A stretch of 32,892 nucleotides of DNA from a virus: the IMG/VR virus record IMGVR_UViG_3300029882_000073, positions 1-32,892 of that record. The stretch is one strand, 5' to 3'. The notes under the pieces are model-generated. The model had not been told where the DNA came from. It was given only the letters and a program-made list of their open reading frames with translations, and searched no databases. Position 1 is the first letter of the stretch. Every line of letters starts with the position of its first letter. The position numbers and the translations under genes were made by a program. This document shows, in pieces, positions 4,977 to 12,346 of this stretch.

Positions 4977-6332
4977 ATGGCGCTGCTCGATATCTTCAAG
5001 GGCGGTCGCCCAGGGCGGCGTAAGCAGGAGCCGCACCGCGACACCATAGCGTTCCCGAATCTAATTCCACAGAACAACATCGGAAGCGCCAAGAAGCTTG
5101 CCTACAAACCGACGCCGCGGAATCTTCGGTGGTTCTCTCTCAATCCGTACGCGCGTCGCGCCATCAATTCGATCAAGAACCCGATCGCGATGCTGGAATG
5201 GGAGATCGTACCGTCGGATGGTCTGCATCCCAACAGTGAACTGCAGCGTCAGATCGAAGTCGCTTCATACTGCATCGATCATCCGAACGGTGATGATAGT
5301 GCGCGAACGCTATTCGAACAGGTAGCCGAAGACATTCTCCTCGGCGCCGGCGCAATCGAGATGCAGGACAGCGGAAACCCTCTGCGTCCGCTCTGGATGT
5401 GGCCGGTCGACGGCCTCACTATTCAAATCTATCCCGGTTGGTCCGGAGGGCTAAACGAAGCCCGTTACGTCCAAGTCGTCGGCTACGGATCCTTCACGGG
5501 GTCCAACTCAGAAATGATCCCGCTGCGCAACGACGAGCTGATGTACATCCGGCCGAACCCGTCGACCGCGACGCCGTTCGGTCATGGCCCGCTCGAGATC
5601 GCGTTCAATACGATTTCGAGGATCCTGGGCGTCGGCGAGTTCGCCGGCAACGTCGCCACCAACTCTCGACCGTCTATCCTGCTCGATCTCGGCGAGGGCG
5701 CTACGGCCGAAACGCTTGGGGCGTTCCGCAGCTACTGGCGCAACGAGGTCGAAGGCCAGGGTGTTATGCCGATCACAGGCATGGCCGGCGCCGAGAAGGC
5801 CCGCGGCCCGTCGGTGATGAAGCTGTTCCCCGAAGGCGACGACGGGCTCTATCTCCAGTACCAGGAATTCCTGATCCGCGAGCTGGCAACGGCTTTCGAT
5901 ATCAGTCCGCAGAACCTCGGCCTCGAGCGCGACGTCAATCGCAACACTTCCGAGACGTCCGAGGATCGCGATCGTCGGCAGGCTATTAAGCCCGTCGCGC
6001 ATTTGATGGCTTCGCACATCACTCGCGAAGCTCTTCACGCCAAGCTCGGCTTCTCTCAGCTTGAGTTTCGCTTCAAGGGCATCGAGTCCGACGACGAGCT
6101 AAACCTCGCTGAAGTGTTCGGCATAGAATACGAGAACAACGCTATCACACCGAACCAGTACCGAGAGAAGCGCGGCCAGCCGCCGAGCACCAATCCATTC
6201 TCGGACATGCTCAAGGCCGATGTCGACATCGCAATACAGGCTGCGCGCGGCGCCGCACAGGTCGACGACAAGAATCTGTCTAGTGGCAGCAAGACCACTA
6301 AGACCAAACCCAAAACATCCAAGAAGGATTAA
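4977..6332 (+). CDS. Portal protein
   Basis: A 451-residue protein lying six bases after the terminase gene, as usual for head modules. It shows portal-family features: an N-terminal region ending in NPYARRAINSIKNPIAMLEW (about residues 56-75), a central alpha/beta region with WMWPVDGLTIQIYPGW and NDELMYIRPNPSTATPFGHG, a long helical segment containing FISPQNLGL-type sequence (AFDISPQNLGLERDVNRNT near residue 310), and a Lys-rich tail. Twelve copies normally form the ring at one capsid vertex through which DNA passes and to which the neck attaches. The family is clear, although the exact subfamily is not. Confidence 0.95.
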   Translation: MALLDIFKGGRPGRRKQEPHRDTIAFPNLIPQNNIGSAKKLAYKPTPRNLRWFSLNPYARRAINSIKNPIAMLEWEIVPSDGLHPNSELQRQIEVASYCIDHPNGDDSARTLFEQVAEDILLGAGAIEMQDSGNPLRPLWMWPVDGLTIQIYPGWSGGLNEARYVQVVGYGSFTGSNSEMIPLRNDELMYIRPNPSTATPFGHGPLEIAFNTISRILGVGEFAGNVATNSRPSILLDLGEGATAETLGAFRSYWRNEVEGQGVMPITGMAGAEKARGPSVMKLFPEGDDGLYLQYQEFLIRELATAFDISPQNLGLERDVNRNTSETSEDRDRRQAIKPVAHLMASHITREALHAKLGFSQLEFRFKGIESDDELNLAEVFGIEYENNAITPNQYREKRGQPPSTNPFSDMLKADVDIAIQAARGAAQVDDKNLSSGSKTTKTKPKTSKKD

Positions 6333-6337
6333 GCCAC

Positions 6338-6652
6338 ATGGCTATCAATAAGCGGGTCACTGCTGTTATCGACGGTTCCAGCACCCCGGACTTTACCGAT
6401 CGAATGGTCTTCGGCCAGCAGCTCGCAGTTGCAAACCTGATTGGCGGCGGCGCCGGCCAGACGGTCTCGACTGTCGTGACCTTCGCCGAAGCGCTACCGC
6501 CCACGTTCCAAGTCATCGTGACGAACTATCAGGCGTGCATCGCCTGGATCTCCGCGAAGACGACCTTCGGCTTCACGGTCAACCTGGCGCCGCTGCTCGC
6601 CGCGACCACGCTGCCCGCCGGCACCTTCGACGTTCTCGTCGTCGCCGCGTAA
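6338..6652 (+). CDS. Small beta-rich virion protein, unknown
   Basis: A 104-residue protein starting MAINKRVTAVIDGSSTPDFT, with GGAGQTVSTVVTFAEALP, ACIAWISAKTTFGFTVNLAP and a hydrophobic C-terminus LPAGTFDVLVVAA. The alternation of short hydrophobic strands with Gly/Thr/Pro turns suggests a compact beta-sandwich. It lies between portal and protease genes, six bases after the portal stop, and the next gene follows after 11 bases. Position and composition suggest a minor structural or decoration protein. I do not recognise the family. Confidence 0.8.
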   Translation: MAINKRVTAVIDGSSTPDFTDRMVFGQQLAVANLIGGGAGQTVSTVVTFAEALPPTFQVIVTNYQACIAWISAKTTFGFTVNLAPLLAATTLPAGTFDVLVVAA

Positions 6653-6663
6653 GGAATCACAAT

Positions 6664-6885
6664 ATGACTGTAATGACGGACCTCAACGCGATCGTAACGA
6701 CCGCGTCGTCCAAGACCGCGATGTCGGCACTGGCAATCGATGTCAACGCGCTGGTGTCTCTGGCAAAGCAGCACGTCGCCGAACTCAAGGTAGTTATGTC
6801 TCAGATCATCTCTGTGTACCCGTCGAGCGGTGGTGACTCAGCTAATCATGCTGCTCTCGTCTCCGTGCTTGCGGAGCTTGCATAA
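6664..6885 (+). CDS. Small helical protein, paralogue-like to the gene at 11219
   Basis: A 73-residue protein with a strong TAAGGAATCACAAT ribosome-binding region. The open frame extends upstream, but only as shadow of the preceding gene, and the ATG at 6664 is the natural start. The sequence has long Leu/Val/Ala helices (VNALVSLAKQHVAELKVV). It aligns without gaps over most of its length with the product of 11219-11443, sharing DLNAI/NLTAI, a Lys at the same place, an A-x-D and an AE pair. Its stop overlaps the next start (TAATG). Function unknown, probably a virion component of the head or neck. Confidence 0.8.
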   Translation: MTVMTDLNAIVTTASSKTAMSALAIDVNALVSLAKQHVAELKVVMSQIISVYPSSGGDSANHAALVSVLAELA

Positions 6886-7202
6886 TGGCCGATCAGACAG
6901 AAGAGGAATTGATGGCCGAGCTGGAAGCCGAAGAGCTTCGCAAGGAAGCTGACGCAGAGAACGTCAGTCGGGATGCTGAGAAGCTGGCGGTCCCAGAGTC
7001 CCTTGAGAACCCATTCGTCTACGAGGATGAGCCCGAGCGCAAAGCATGGGCAGGCGCACTTGTTGAACTCGATGGCTTCACTGACGAACGTCACGCGATC
7101 CATCAGCGCCTGGCTGAGATCAAGCCGTTCCTTAAAGTCGCGATCGATAAGTCAAACGGCGACACCAAGGAATTCCTGATCGGTCTTTCCTACCACCTCT
7201 AA
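6885..7202 (+). CDS. Acidic helical protein, unknown
   Basis: A 105-residue, strongly acidic protein. Residues 1-35 (MADQTEEELMAELEAEELRK onwards) are predicted to be one charged helix or coiled coil. Later come ENPFVYEDEPERKAW and a C-terminal helix. The ATG shares one base with the preceding stop. It lies 15 bases before the protease-scaffold gene. Small acidic helical proteins in this place are sometimes assembly factors, but no family is recognised and this is not claimed. Confidence 0.8.
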   Translation: MADQTEEELMAELEAEELRKEADAENVSRDAEKLAVPESLENPFVYEDEPERKAWAGALVELDGFTDERHAIHQRLAEIKPFLKVAIDKSNGDTKEFLIGLSYHL

Positions 7203-7217
7203 GGGGCTTCGCCCACC

Positions 7218-8453
7218 ATGAACGTAAAACTAGACAAGAAGGGCATCGCAGCCCTCGCAGACGATCAGTTCGCAGTTCCTGGCAAGCGCAAGCTTCGTAT
7301 CAACGACGCTCACAATACCAAGCTCTCTTGGTACAACGTCGAGAACACGCAAGGGCTTTCAATCGACGAGAAGCGCGAAGCTCGTCACCTAATCATCGCT
7401 CGTGCTGTCGAACTAGATGTCGACACCAGCGACTGGCATAAGTTGAAAGCCATCAGCCTTGAGGCAATGGCGCTCAACATCTCCAATTCAGATCACCCGA
7501 ACAAGATGCCGTTCTCTGGCATCCTGACGCGACTTGATCAGCCGTCCGACGGCGCCCCTGGTGGCGCGCACGGGCGTCGGATCATCGTCACTGCCGGAGC
7601 AGCGGAGAGGGCACTTTCCTCTCTGATGGGTATGGCGGTCAACTTCACTCCTTCGTTCGACGGTCACGATGCCCAGGAAAAGATTGGCATCATCACGTCA
7701 GCCAACATCGTTGGCAACGCGATCGCGATCGAGGGCTTCATCTACGCAGCCGATTTTCCAGAGACGGCGGCACTCATCAAAGATCTCAAGAAAGTCCTGG
7801 GCTTCAGCTTTGAAGCGCAACGTCTGACGATCGAAGACCCGAGCGCCGACATTCTCACGATCACCGATCTGTCTTTCACCGGCGCAGCGATTCTCCGCAA
7901 GGACAAGGCTGCCTACACAACCACATCGCTTGCGGCATCCGCCGAAGCAGGAGAAATAAAAATGACCCCCGAAGAACTGAAGGTAATCCTGGACGGCGCG
8001 CTCAAGCCTTTCGGCGATCGCCTCACCAAGATCGAAGCCGGTGCAGCCACTGTCGTTGCGCCCGCCGTGGTCGACGTCAAGGCTGCCGTCAAGGAAGCAC
8101 TCGATCAGGCCGCTGAAGTGCAGCGCATCGCTGCCGCGCAGACCCTTGCGATCGAGACAGCCGTCAAGACTGCCGTCGAAGCCGCCACCAAGCCGCTCGT
8201 CGATCAGCTCGCCGCTGCGGAGACGAAGGCCAAGGATGCTGAAGCGAAGGCTATCGCCGCTGCCGCCGCTCCCGATCGCAAAACCGTCAGCCCGATGATC
8301 ACCAGCTTGCTTGCCAGGGCGTCTATCACGCTGCCCGAGGGCGACGCGAAGCTCAAGGTCTCCGAACTCGACGTCTCACTCAAGGCGGCTGGTCTCAACA
8401 TGGATCAACGCATGACGCTCAAGCAAGAGCTGTCGCGTTTGGGCGCTCTGTAA
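7218..8453 (+). CDS. Prohead protease fused to scaffold
   Basis: A 411-residue protein with three visible parts. Residues 10-60 carry DDQFAVPGKRKLRINDAHNT, resembling the short F.VP..RK..I.D..H module (DUF6582-like) seen in front of some prohead proteases. Residues 85-230 form the protease-like domain, with FDGHDAQEKIG (candidate catalytic His150) and LGFSFEA (candidate Ser197). Residues 249-411 are an Ala/Lys/Glu-rich helical scaffold beginning MTPEELKVILDGALKPFGD. Such fusions cleave the scaffold and capsid N-termini during maturation inside the procapsid. A start codon with a strong ribosome-binding site inside the gene marks a nested scaffold. The gene ends 25 bases before the capsid gene. 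Confidence 0.88.
   Translation: MNVKLDKKGIAALADDQFAVPGKRKLRINDAHNTKLSWYNVENTQGLSIDEKREARHLIIARAVELDVDTSDWHKLKAISLEAMALNISNSDHPNKMPFSGILTRLDQPSDGAPGGAHGRRIIVTAGAAERALSSLMGMAVNFTPSFDGHDAQEKIGIITSANIVGNAIAIEGFIYAADFPETAALIKDLKKVLGFSFEAQRLTIEDPSADILTITDLSFTGAAILRKDKAAYTTTSLAASAEAGEIKMTPEELKVILDGALKPFGDRLTKIEAGAATVVAPAVVDVKAAVKEALDQAAEVQRIAAAQTLAIETAVKTAVEAATKPLVDQLAAAETKAKDAEAKAIAAAAAPDRKTVSPMITSLLARASITLPEGDAKLKVSELDVSLKAAGLNMDQRMTLKQELSRLGAL
7962..8453 (+). CDS. Nested scaffold protein (internal in-frame start)
   Basis: An in-frame ATG at 7962 (codon 249 of the protease gene) follows GCAGGAGAAATAAAA, one of the best ribosome-binding sequences in the window and A-rich unlike the surrounding codons. 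The 163-residue product would contain only the Ala-rich helical scaffold (LIDQL-type heptads and an AETKAKDAEAKAIAAAAA stretch). The arrangement matches lambda C/Nu3, where the protease gene encodes an internally started scaffold made in excess. That the site is used is inference. The ribosome-binding site itself is directly visible. Confidence 0.7.
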   Translation: MTPEELKVILDGALKPFGDRLTKIEAGAATVVAPAVVDVKAAVKEALDQAAEVQRIAAAQTLAIETAVKTAVEAATKPLVDQLAAAETKAKDAEAKAIAAAAAPDRKTVSPMITSLLARASITLPEGDAKLKVSELDVSLKAAGLNMDQRMTLKQELSRLGAL

Positions 8454-8478
8454 GAAGCGCGAAAAAGGAATAAGAACA

Positions 8479-9489
8479 ATGTCTTTCATTCAGCCCGCCA
8501 AGTTCGTTGACCAGATCACTGCCGCCGCCGATTTCCTCGGCAACGGCGCCATCGAAATCAACAAGTACGAATCCGAGATCTACGACATCATTCGTCGGAA
8601 CTCGATCTTCCTTCAGCGCGTCAGCCGCAAGCTTGCGACGGGTCATCCCCATCGTTACTTCGAGCAGACCGCGATTGCGACCGCAGCGTTCACCGATCCG
8701 CGCAACATCACCCCGACCGCAACTGGTCCGGCGCGTGTTGAGCGTTCGGCCTACGTTAAGGCGATCGTCAACCAGACGAACCTGTCGCTGTTCGACGTCG
8801 AAGTTACCCGTCAGCAGGGCCAGTTCGCTGCAGTCGAAGCCAAGGACATTCAGGACATCCTGAACTCCGTCATCGTGGCGTCGGCTTCCGGCGTTTGGAC
8901 CGGCACCGATACGTCGCTGACGATCCCCACCACGACCCAGTACGTCTCGGCTCTGACCCAGATCACCACCACGGGTCAGGTCGTGAACGGCGCCTCCATC
9001 ATCGACGGCATCAAGAGCCAGGTCGCCCAGATGGTTGCGAATACCACCTACGTAATCCGACCGACCGCGATCTACATCGATCCGATCCTCGGTGACTATC
9101 TCGATCGTGAAGCCAAGGCGTCGCAGATCACCTTCGACAAGGTCGAAGTGACTGCCGGCGTGATGGTTCGCGCGATCCAGACGCAGGCCGGCCCGATCCC
9201 CTTGGTTGTGGATCCGTTCCTGTCCGCGGCGATCTCTGCGGCGGGCGTCTCGGCGTATGGCTTCTCGGCGGTCCCGACCGCGCTGAAGGGCTACTACGCT
9301 GTCATCGTGACAGAGGCCGACATCGAGATGGCCGTCATCTCTGGCGGAGACGGCAATATGAGCCCGCGTCTGTTCCAGCTCGGTCTGCTGTCCGGGTTGC
9401 AGGGCCAGTACGTCGGCATCGTGTTCGACAACCTGATCGTGAAGGGCGCGACTTACGCGCACCGCCTGGTCCAGGTTCTGCGTCCGTAA
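8479..9489 (+). CDS. Major capsid protein
   Basis: A 336-residue protein in the canonical slot after protease and scaffold, with an AAAGGAATAAGAACA ribosome-binding region. Features fit an HK97-fold capsid protein: an N-terminal helical arm, a central domain with SQVAQMVANTTYVIRPTAIY and a C-terminal segment QYVGIVFDNLIVKGATYAHR. No separate decoration domain is visible. Cleavage sites for the protease cannot be located by eye. The gene is followed by a long hairpin and then a strong terminator, consistent with a very highly expressed product. Hundreds of copies build the icosahedral shell. Confidence 0.93.
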   Translation: MSFIQPAKFVDQITAAADFLGNGAIEINKYESEIYDIIRRNSIFLQRVSRKLATGHPHRYFEQTAIATAAFTDPRNITPTATGPARVERSAYVKAIVNQTNLSLFDVEVTRQQGQFAAVEAKDIQDILNSVIVASASGVWTGTDTSLTIPTTTQYVSALTQITTTGQVVNGASIIDGIKSQVAQMVANTTYVIRPTAIYIDPILGDYLDREAKASQITFDKVEVTAGVMVRAIQTQAGPIPLVVDPFLSAAISAAGVSAYGFSAVPTALKGYYAVIVTEADIEMAVISGGDGNMSPRLFQLGLLSGLQGQYVGIVFDNLIVKGATYAHRLVQVLRP

Positions 9490-9496
9490 TAACTCG

Positions 9497-9541
9497 GGAA
9501 GAGTTGTCGCTTCGGGGACATTAGCCTCACAAGCCTCTTCC
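9497..9541 (+). other. Hairpin in the capsid 3' untranslated region
   Basis: GGAAGAG (9497-9503) pairs with CTCTTCC (9535-9541), and TTGT (9504-9507) with ACAA (9529-9532), with a two-base GC bulge. This gives an 11-bp stem with a 21-base loop. It lies between the capsid stop codon and the terminator. It has no U-tract and may protect the capsid transcript from 3' decay. Confidence 0.5.
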
Positions 9542-9555
9542 AGAGTCTAAACACA

Positions 9556-9586
9556 CCCTCGGTGAGAAATCACCGGGGGTTTTTTA
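9556..9586 (+). terminator. Rho-independent terminator after the capsid gene
   Basis: CCCTCGGTGA (9556-9565) pairs with TCACCGGGGG (9570-9579) around a GAAA tetraloop, with one G-T wobble, and is followed by six T (9580-9585). A 10-bp GC-rich stem with a GNRA loop and U-tract is a textbook intrinsic terminator. Some transcription must pass through to serve the downstream neck and tail genes. Confidence 0.92.
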
Positions 9587-9612
9587 TTACCCGTCTTTAA
9601 ACAGGAGTTTCC

Positions 9613-9867
9613 ATGCACGTCTACGCCACCGGCGCCAAAGCCGTGAAGCAAAAATCATTCATCATGAGCATCTGTCCGGCCAAGCACCTCGAGGGCCAGG
9701 GTGAGATGCCATCCGATTGGGTGGACGATAAGAACGCGCCCCTGGAATTCAACGTCGAGTTCGTCTTCGGCAAAGCGGATGTCCCCGACTCCATCGGGAA
9801 GTATCTCGTGAAACATCAGTTGGCGAAGAAGTCCCGGCTGATCTTGCCCGAGCTTCTGACCGCATAA
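9613..9867 (+). CDS. Small virion-region protein, unknown
   Basis: An 84-residue protein with a clear ACAGGAGTTTCC ribosome-binding sequence, placed right after the capsid terminator. It begins MHVYATGAKAVKQKSFIMSI and has a mixed alpha/beta composition with acidic centre (DWVDDKNAPLEFNVEFVFGK) and basic C-terminus. Genes in this slot often encode head or neck accessory proteins. I do not recognise this family, and the role is inferred only from position. Confidence 0.8.
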   Translation: MHVYATGAKAVKQKSFIMSICPAKHLEGQGEMPSDWVDDKNAPLEFNVEFVFGKADVPDSIGKYLVKHQLAKKSRLILPELLTA

Positions 9868-9876
9868 GGAATCCAC

Positions 9877-10281
9877 ATGCCTCAGGTCTCATCCGAAATA
9901 AATGATCAATACTGGGAGCCGGTCGCCACAGGCCCGGTAGCGCAGTGCGATCTGAGTGTCTCGGCAACTACTCCGCCGCCCACGACGATCGCTGCTGCCG
10001 GTAGCTACGTGTCGAACGTTATCGCGAGTGACGGCTTCAAGGCACTCTCTTGTGCTGTTCTGTCATCGCAGGCCGGTGCAGTTTCGATCCAGCGTTACGT
10101 CGATAAGGTTGGTACGCTTCCCCAGGGCGCGCCCATCTCTTCCACGCTCGTCGCCGCCACCGCGAACGTTGTGAACTCAAACGATGGACTCCCGTTCCAG
10201 TCGTTCAAGGTCACCATCACCAACACCGGCGGGTCCACTGCAACCATCTCTGGATTTGCGCTTCTTCTGAACGCGGCGTGA
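9877..10281 (+). CDS. Beta-rich structural protein, unknown
   Basis: A 134-residue protein with TAAGGAATCCAC before its ATG, the same ribosome-binding style as several neighbours. It is rich in Ser, Thr, Val and Ala and contains no charged helices. The N-terminus is MPQVSSEINDQYWEPVATG and the C-terminus has TVTITNTGGSTATISGFALL, a strand-turn-strand pattern typical of Ig-like or decoration folds. It lies between the capsid gene and the connector, suggesting a capsid-decoration or head-completion role. Not assigned to a family. Confidence 0.8.
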   Translation: MPQVSSEINDQYWEPVATGPVAQCDLSVSATTPPPTTIAAAGSYVSNVIASDGFKALSCAVLSSQAGAVSIQRYVDKVGTLPQGAPISSTLVAATANVVNSNDGLPFQSFKVTITNTGGSTATISGFALLLNAA

Positions 10282-10282
10282 T

Positions 10283-11188
10283 ATGGGATCGAATTATCTA
10301 CAGGGTGTCAACGACGGCTTCGGCCTTCCTGCCACTCTGCCGGCCGGAGTCGCTCAACTCGCATCGACCCTAATCGATGCCGAGATCAAGCGACCGGAAG
10401 GTCTGATCTATACCAAGGACGGCAACGGCAATCCTTGCGCCATGGCATCCATGACGCCGAGCTTCACATACAAGCTTGGATCAGCCATCACACCTGGCAC
10501 CAATGTCGTCGTGACAGTGACTCCGGCAAATATCAGAGCCGACAGCATCGGTGAAGTCCTTGTCCTCGACTTCGCTAACCCGGCCGCCGTAGAAGCTTGC
10601 GTCATCGTAGCTGTCAACGGAACCAATCAGATCACGCTCGGCAATGTTCAGTTCAGCCACGCCAGTGGCGCCCTGGCCGACGTCGGTCGTGTCATCAGCG
10701 AAGATCGCACCACGCCAAGTAAGCGTTCAATCGTTCGCGTGGCCAAGTTTCCGCTCGTAAGCGTCGTCTCGATGCTTGGCCGGTACTCCTACGGGCGCCG
10801 GTCTGATCAGGTCGGCGGTCTCTATCAGGACATGAACCTGTTGGCGTCGATCCAGTCCTTCGGCGGTCCGCCGCCGTGGATACCGATCGCGATCCCGCCG
10901 TCATCCTGGTCGGATGCGACCGGTGAGATCTGGGTGCCGGCTGGTGAACTGCTCTCCTATTACTCCGACGTTCGCATCAAGTACGTCGCAGGATATCCGA
11001 CCGTACCTGATCCGGTGGCACGCGCAGCCGCACAGATAGCATCAGGTCTAATCCAGACATCAAATCTAAGCGGCGGTCTTCAGAGGATCACAGCCGGCGA
11101 CACCACGATGATGCGGTTCGCGGCAACGACTCTCGACAACGACGTCAAGAAGTTGCTGGACCCGTTCCGCGCGCGGACCACATTCTAA
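10283..11188 (+). CDS. Head-tail connector-like protein
   Basis: A 301-residue protein starting one base after the previous stop. The C-terminal half has features of the gp6-like connector proteins: SYYSDVRIKYVAGYPTVPDP followed by helices (ARAAAQIASGLIQTSNLSGG) and a final segment ending in LLDPFRARTTF. The N-terminal 150 residues are beta-rich with Pro/Gly turns, an extension longer than usual for the family. Such proteins bind below the portal ring and link it to the tail. Assignment is by motif and gene order, so it is fairly secure for the C-terminal part only. Confidence 0.7.
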   Translation: MGSNYLQGVNDGFGLPATLPAGVAQLASTLIDAEIKRPEGLIYTKDGNGNPCAMASMTPSFTYKLGSAITPGTNVVVTVTPANIRADSIGEVLVLDFANPAAVEACVIVAVNGTNQITLGNVQFSHASGALADVGRVISEDRTTPSKRSIVRVAKFPLVSVVSMLGRYSYGRRSDQVGGLYQDMNLLASIQSFGGPPPWIPIAIPPSSWSDATGEIWVPAGELLSYYSDVRIKYVAGYPTVPDPVARAAAQIASGLIQTSNLSGGLQRITAGDTTMMRFAATTLDNDVKKLLDPFRARTTF

Positions 11189-11218
11189 TCCAATCCCCAA
11201 CATCAAGGAATTTCTCTC

Positions 11219-11443
11219 ATGGGCGTCAAGGCAAACCTCACTGCTATCACCTTCACGACTGGCGGCAAGAACCAGGCTGAAATCGCTGCGTGCGATCTCC
11301 CTGGCATCATGCTCGAGGTCGAACTCGCGATTGCTGAGTGCATCACCAAGCTCACCTATCTTGTCAACGATGTGCTGACGCCGTCGGGCACCGAGTCTTC
11401 GAACATCACCACGGTCAACACCGCCATCTCCGCGCTGTCGTAA
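11219..11443 (+). CDS. Small helical protein, paralogue-like to the gene at 6664
   Basis: A 74-residue protein beginning MGVKANLTAITFTTGGKNQA. It aligns with the product of 6664-6885: NLTAI against DLNAI, a shared Lys ten residues later, ACD against AID, IAE against VAE, and PSG..SSN against SSG..SAN. Identity is low but the register and length agree. The central helix (IMLEVELAIAECITKLTYLV) is hydrophobic. It opens the block of fibre-like genes and lies nine bases before the next gene. The two copies could be adaptor proteins for similar virion parts, which is inference. Confidence 0.75.
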   Translation: MGVKANLTAITFTTGGKNQAEIAACDLPGIMLEVELAIAECITKLTYLVNDVLTPSGTESSNITTVNTAISALS

Positions 11444-11452
11444 GGAATCGAA

Positions 11453-12340
11453 ATGACCGGCCTCACGAACTATTCGGCAGACAATCTGCTGAACAACATC
11501 ACGGGACAGATTGCGCAGCCGGTCACGCCGTCTGTGTTCATGGCGCTGTTCACGGCGGTCGGTACTGACGCCGGCACCGGCTTCACCGAAGTCTCGACGT
11601 CCGGTACCGCGTATGCTCGTACGCAGGTTGCCGGCTCCGTTGCGGCTACTGCGTCGTTCACGACCGGCTCGGCGAACGTCACCATGACGACCAACCCTGG
11701 CTGGGTTGTGCCTGGCATGACCGTCTACGATACGACCAACTCGCAGGCGATCGGCACTGTCTCGACGTACGTCGGAACCGCGCTGGTCCTCACGGCCAAC
11801 GCTCTGCATGCGTCTTCCGGCTCGACCGACAGCTTGACGTTCTCGGCGTTCCCGAATGCCAGCGGCACTGCACCGTCGTCCACGACCAATGGCGCTGCTG
11901 TAGCGTACGCGGCTGCCACGGGCGCCGGCTTCGGTACGGTCATCGCTTGGGGTCTCTACGACGCTCTGACCGCGGGCGATCTTCTGGCTTGGGATTTCCT
12001 GGGCAACTTCCCCTGGTTGCCGTTCGAGGTTCCGACCGCGAGCAACCTAGTGTCCGTCAAGGCCAACGGGTTTGCCAGCAACGATCCGATCGTGTTCACA
12101 GCGGAGTACGGCGGGACTCTTCCGACGCTCTCCACGGGCACCTGGACGGGCTACACCGTGAACTTCGTTGCCACGCCCGCGACCGACGCCATCAACGTCG
12201 ACACCACTACGGGCCCGGCGACCGCTTGCGTCACAACCAGCTCCGGCTCTGGCATGCTGCGAAAGATCGTGCAGCAGTCGATCCCGGCTGGCGTAACGCC
12301 GTCGTTCGCGTCCGGCACTATCGTCATCAGCGCAGCGTAA
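11453..12340 (+). CDS. Virion structural or fibre-associated protein
   Basis: A 295-residue protein. Its start (MTGLTNYSADNLLNNI) and the pieces SVFMALFTAVGTDAGTGFTE, GTAYARTQVAG and IAWGLYDALTAGDLLAWDFL match a module I recall as common in phage fibre-region proteins, in which a short helix precedes a beta-sandwich ending with a 'G.YDA..GG.LL' motif. The module is split by about 65 inserted residues (SFTTGSANVTMTTNPGWVV onwards) that look like an extra beta domain. The C-terminal 75 residues are Thr-rich and end in ASGTIVISAA. It probably lies on the virion surface. Exact role unknown. Confidence 0.7.
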   Translation: MTGLTNYSADNLLNNITGQIAQPVTPSVFMALFTAVGTDAGTGFTEVSTSGTAYARTQVAGSVAATASFTTGSANVTMTTNPGWVVPGMTVYDTTNSQAIGTVSTYVGTALVLTANALHASSGSTDSLTFSAFPNASGTAPSSTTNGAAVAYAAATGAGFGTVIAWGLYDALTAGDLLAWDFLGNFPWLPFEVPTASNLVSVKANGFASNDPIVFTAEYGGTLPTLSTGTWTGYTVNFVATPATDAINVDTTTGPATACVTTSSGSGMLRKIVQQSIPAGVTPSFASGTIVISAA

Positions 12341-12346
12341 TAGCGG

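Noticed and set aside
8419-9462. Long minus-strand frame over the capsid gene (347 codons)
   Set aside because: It is Arg/Asp/Gly-rich, the typical antisense shadow of a GC-rich gene, and the + strand capsid gene is certain.
11066-11809. Minus-strand frame of 247 codons
   Set aside because: Arg/Asp/Gly-rich shadow of the connector and fibre-block genes, without a start signal.
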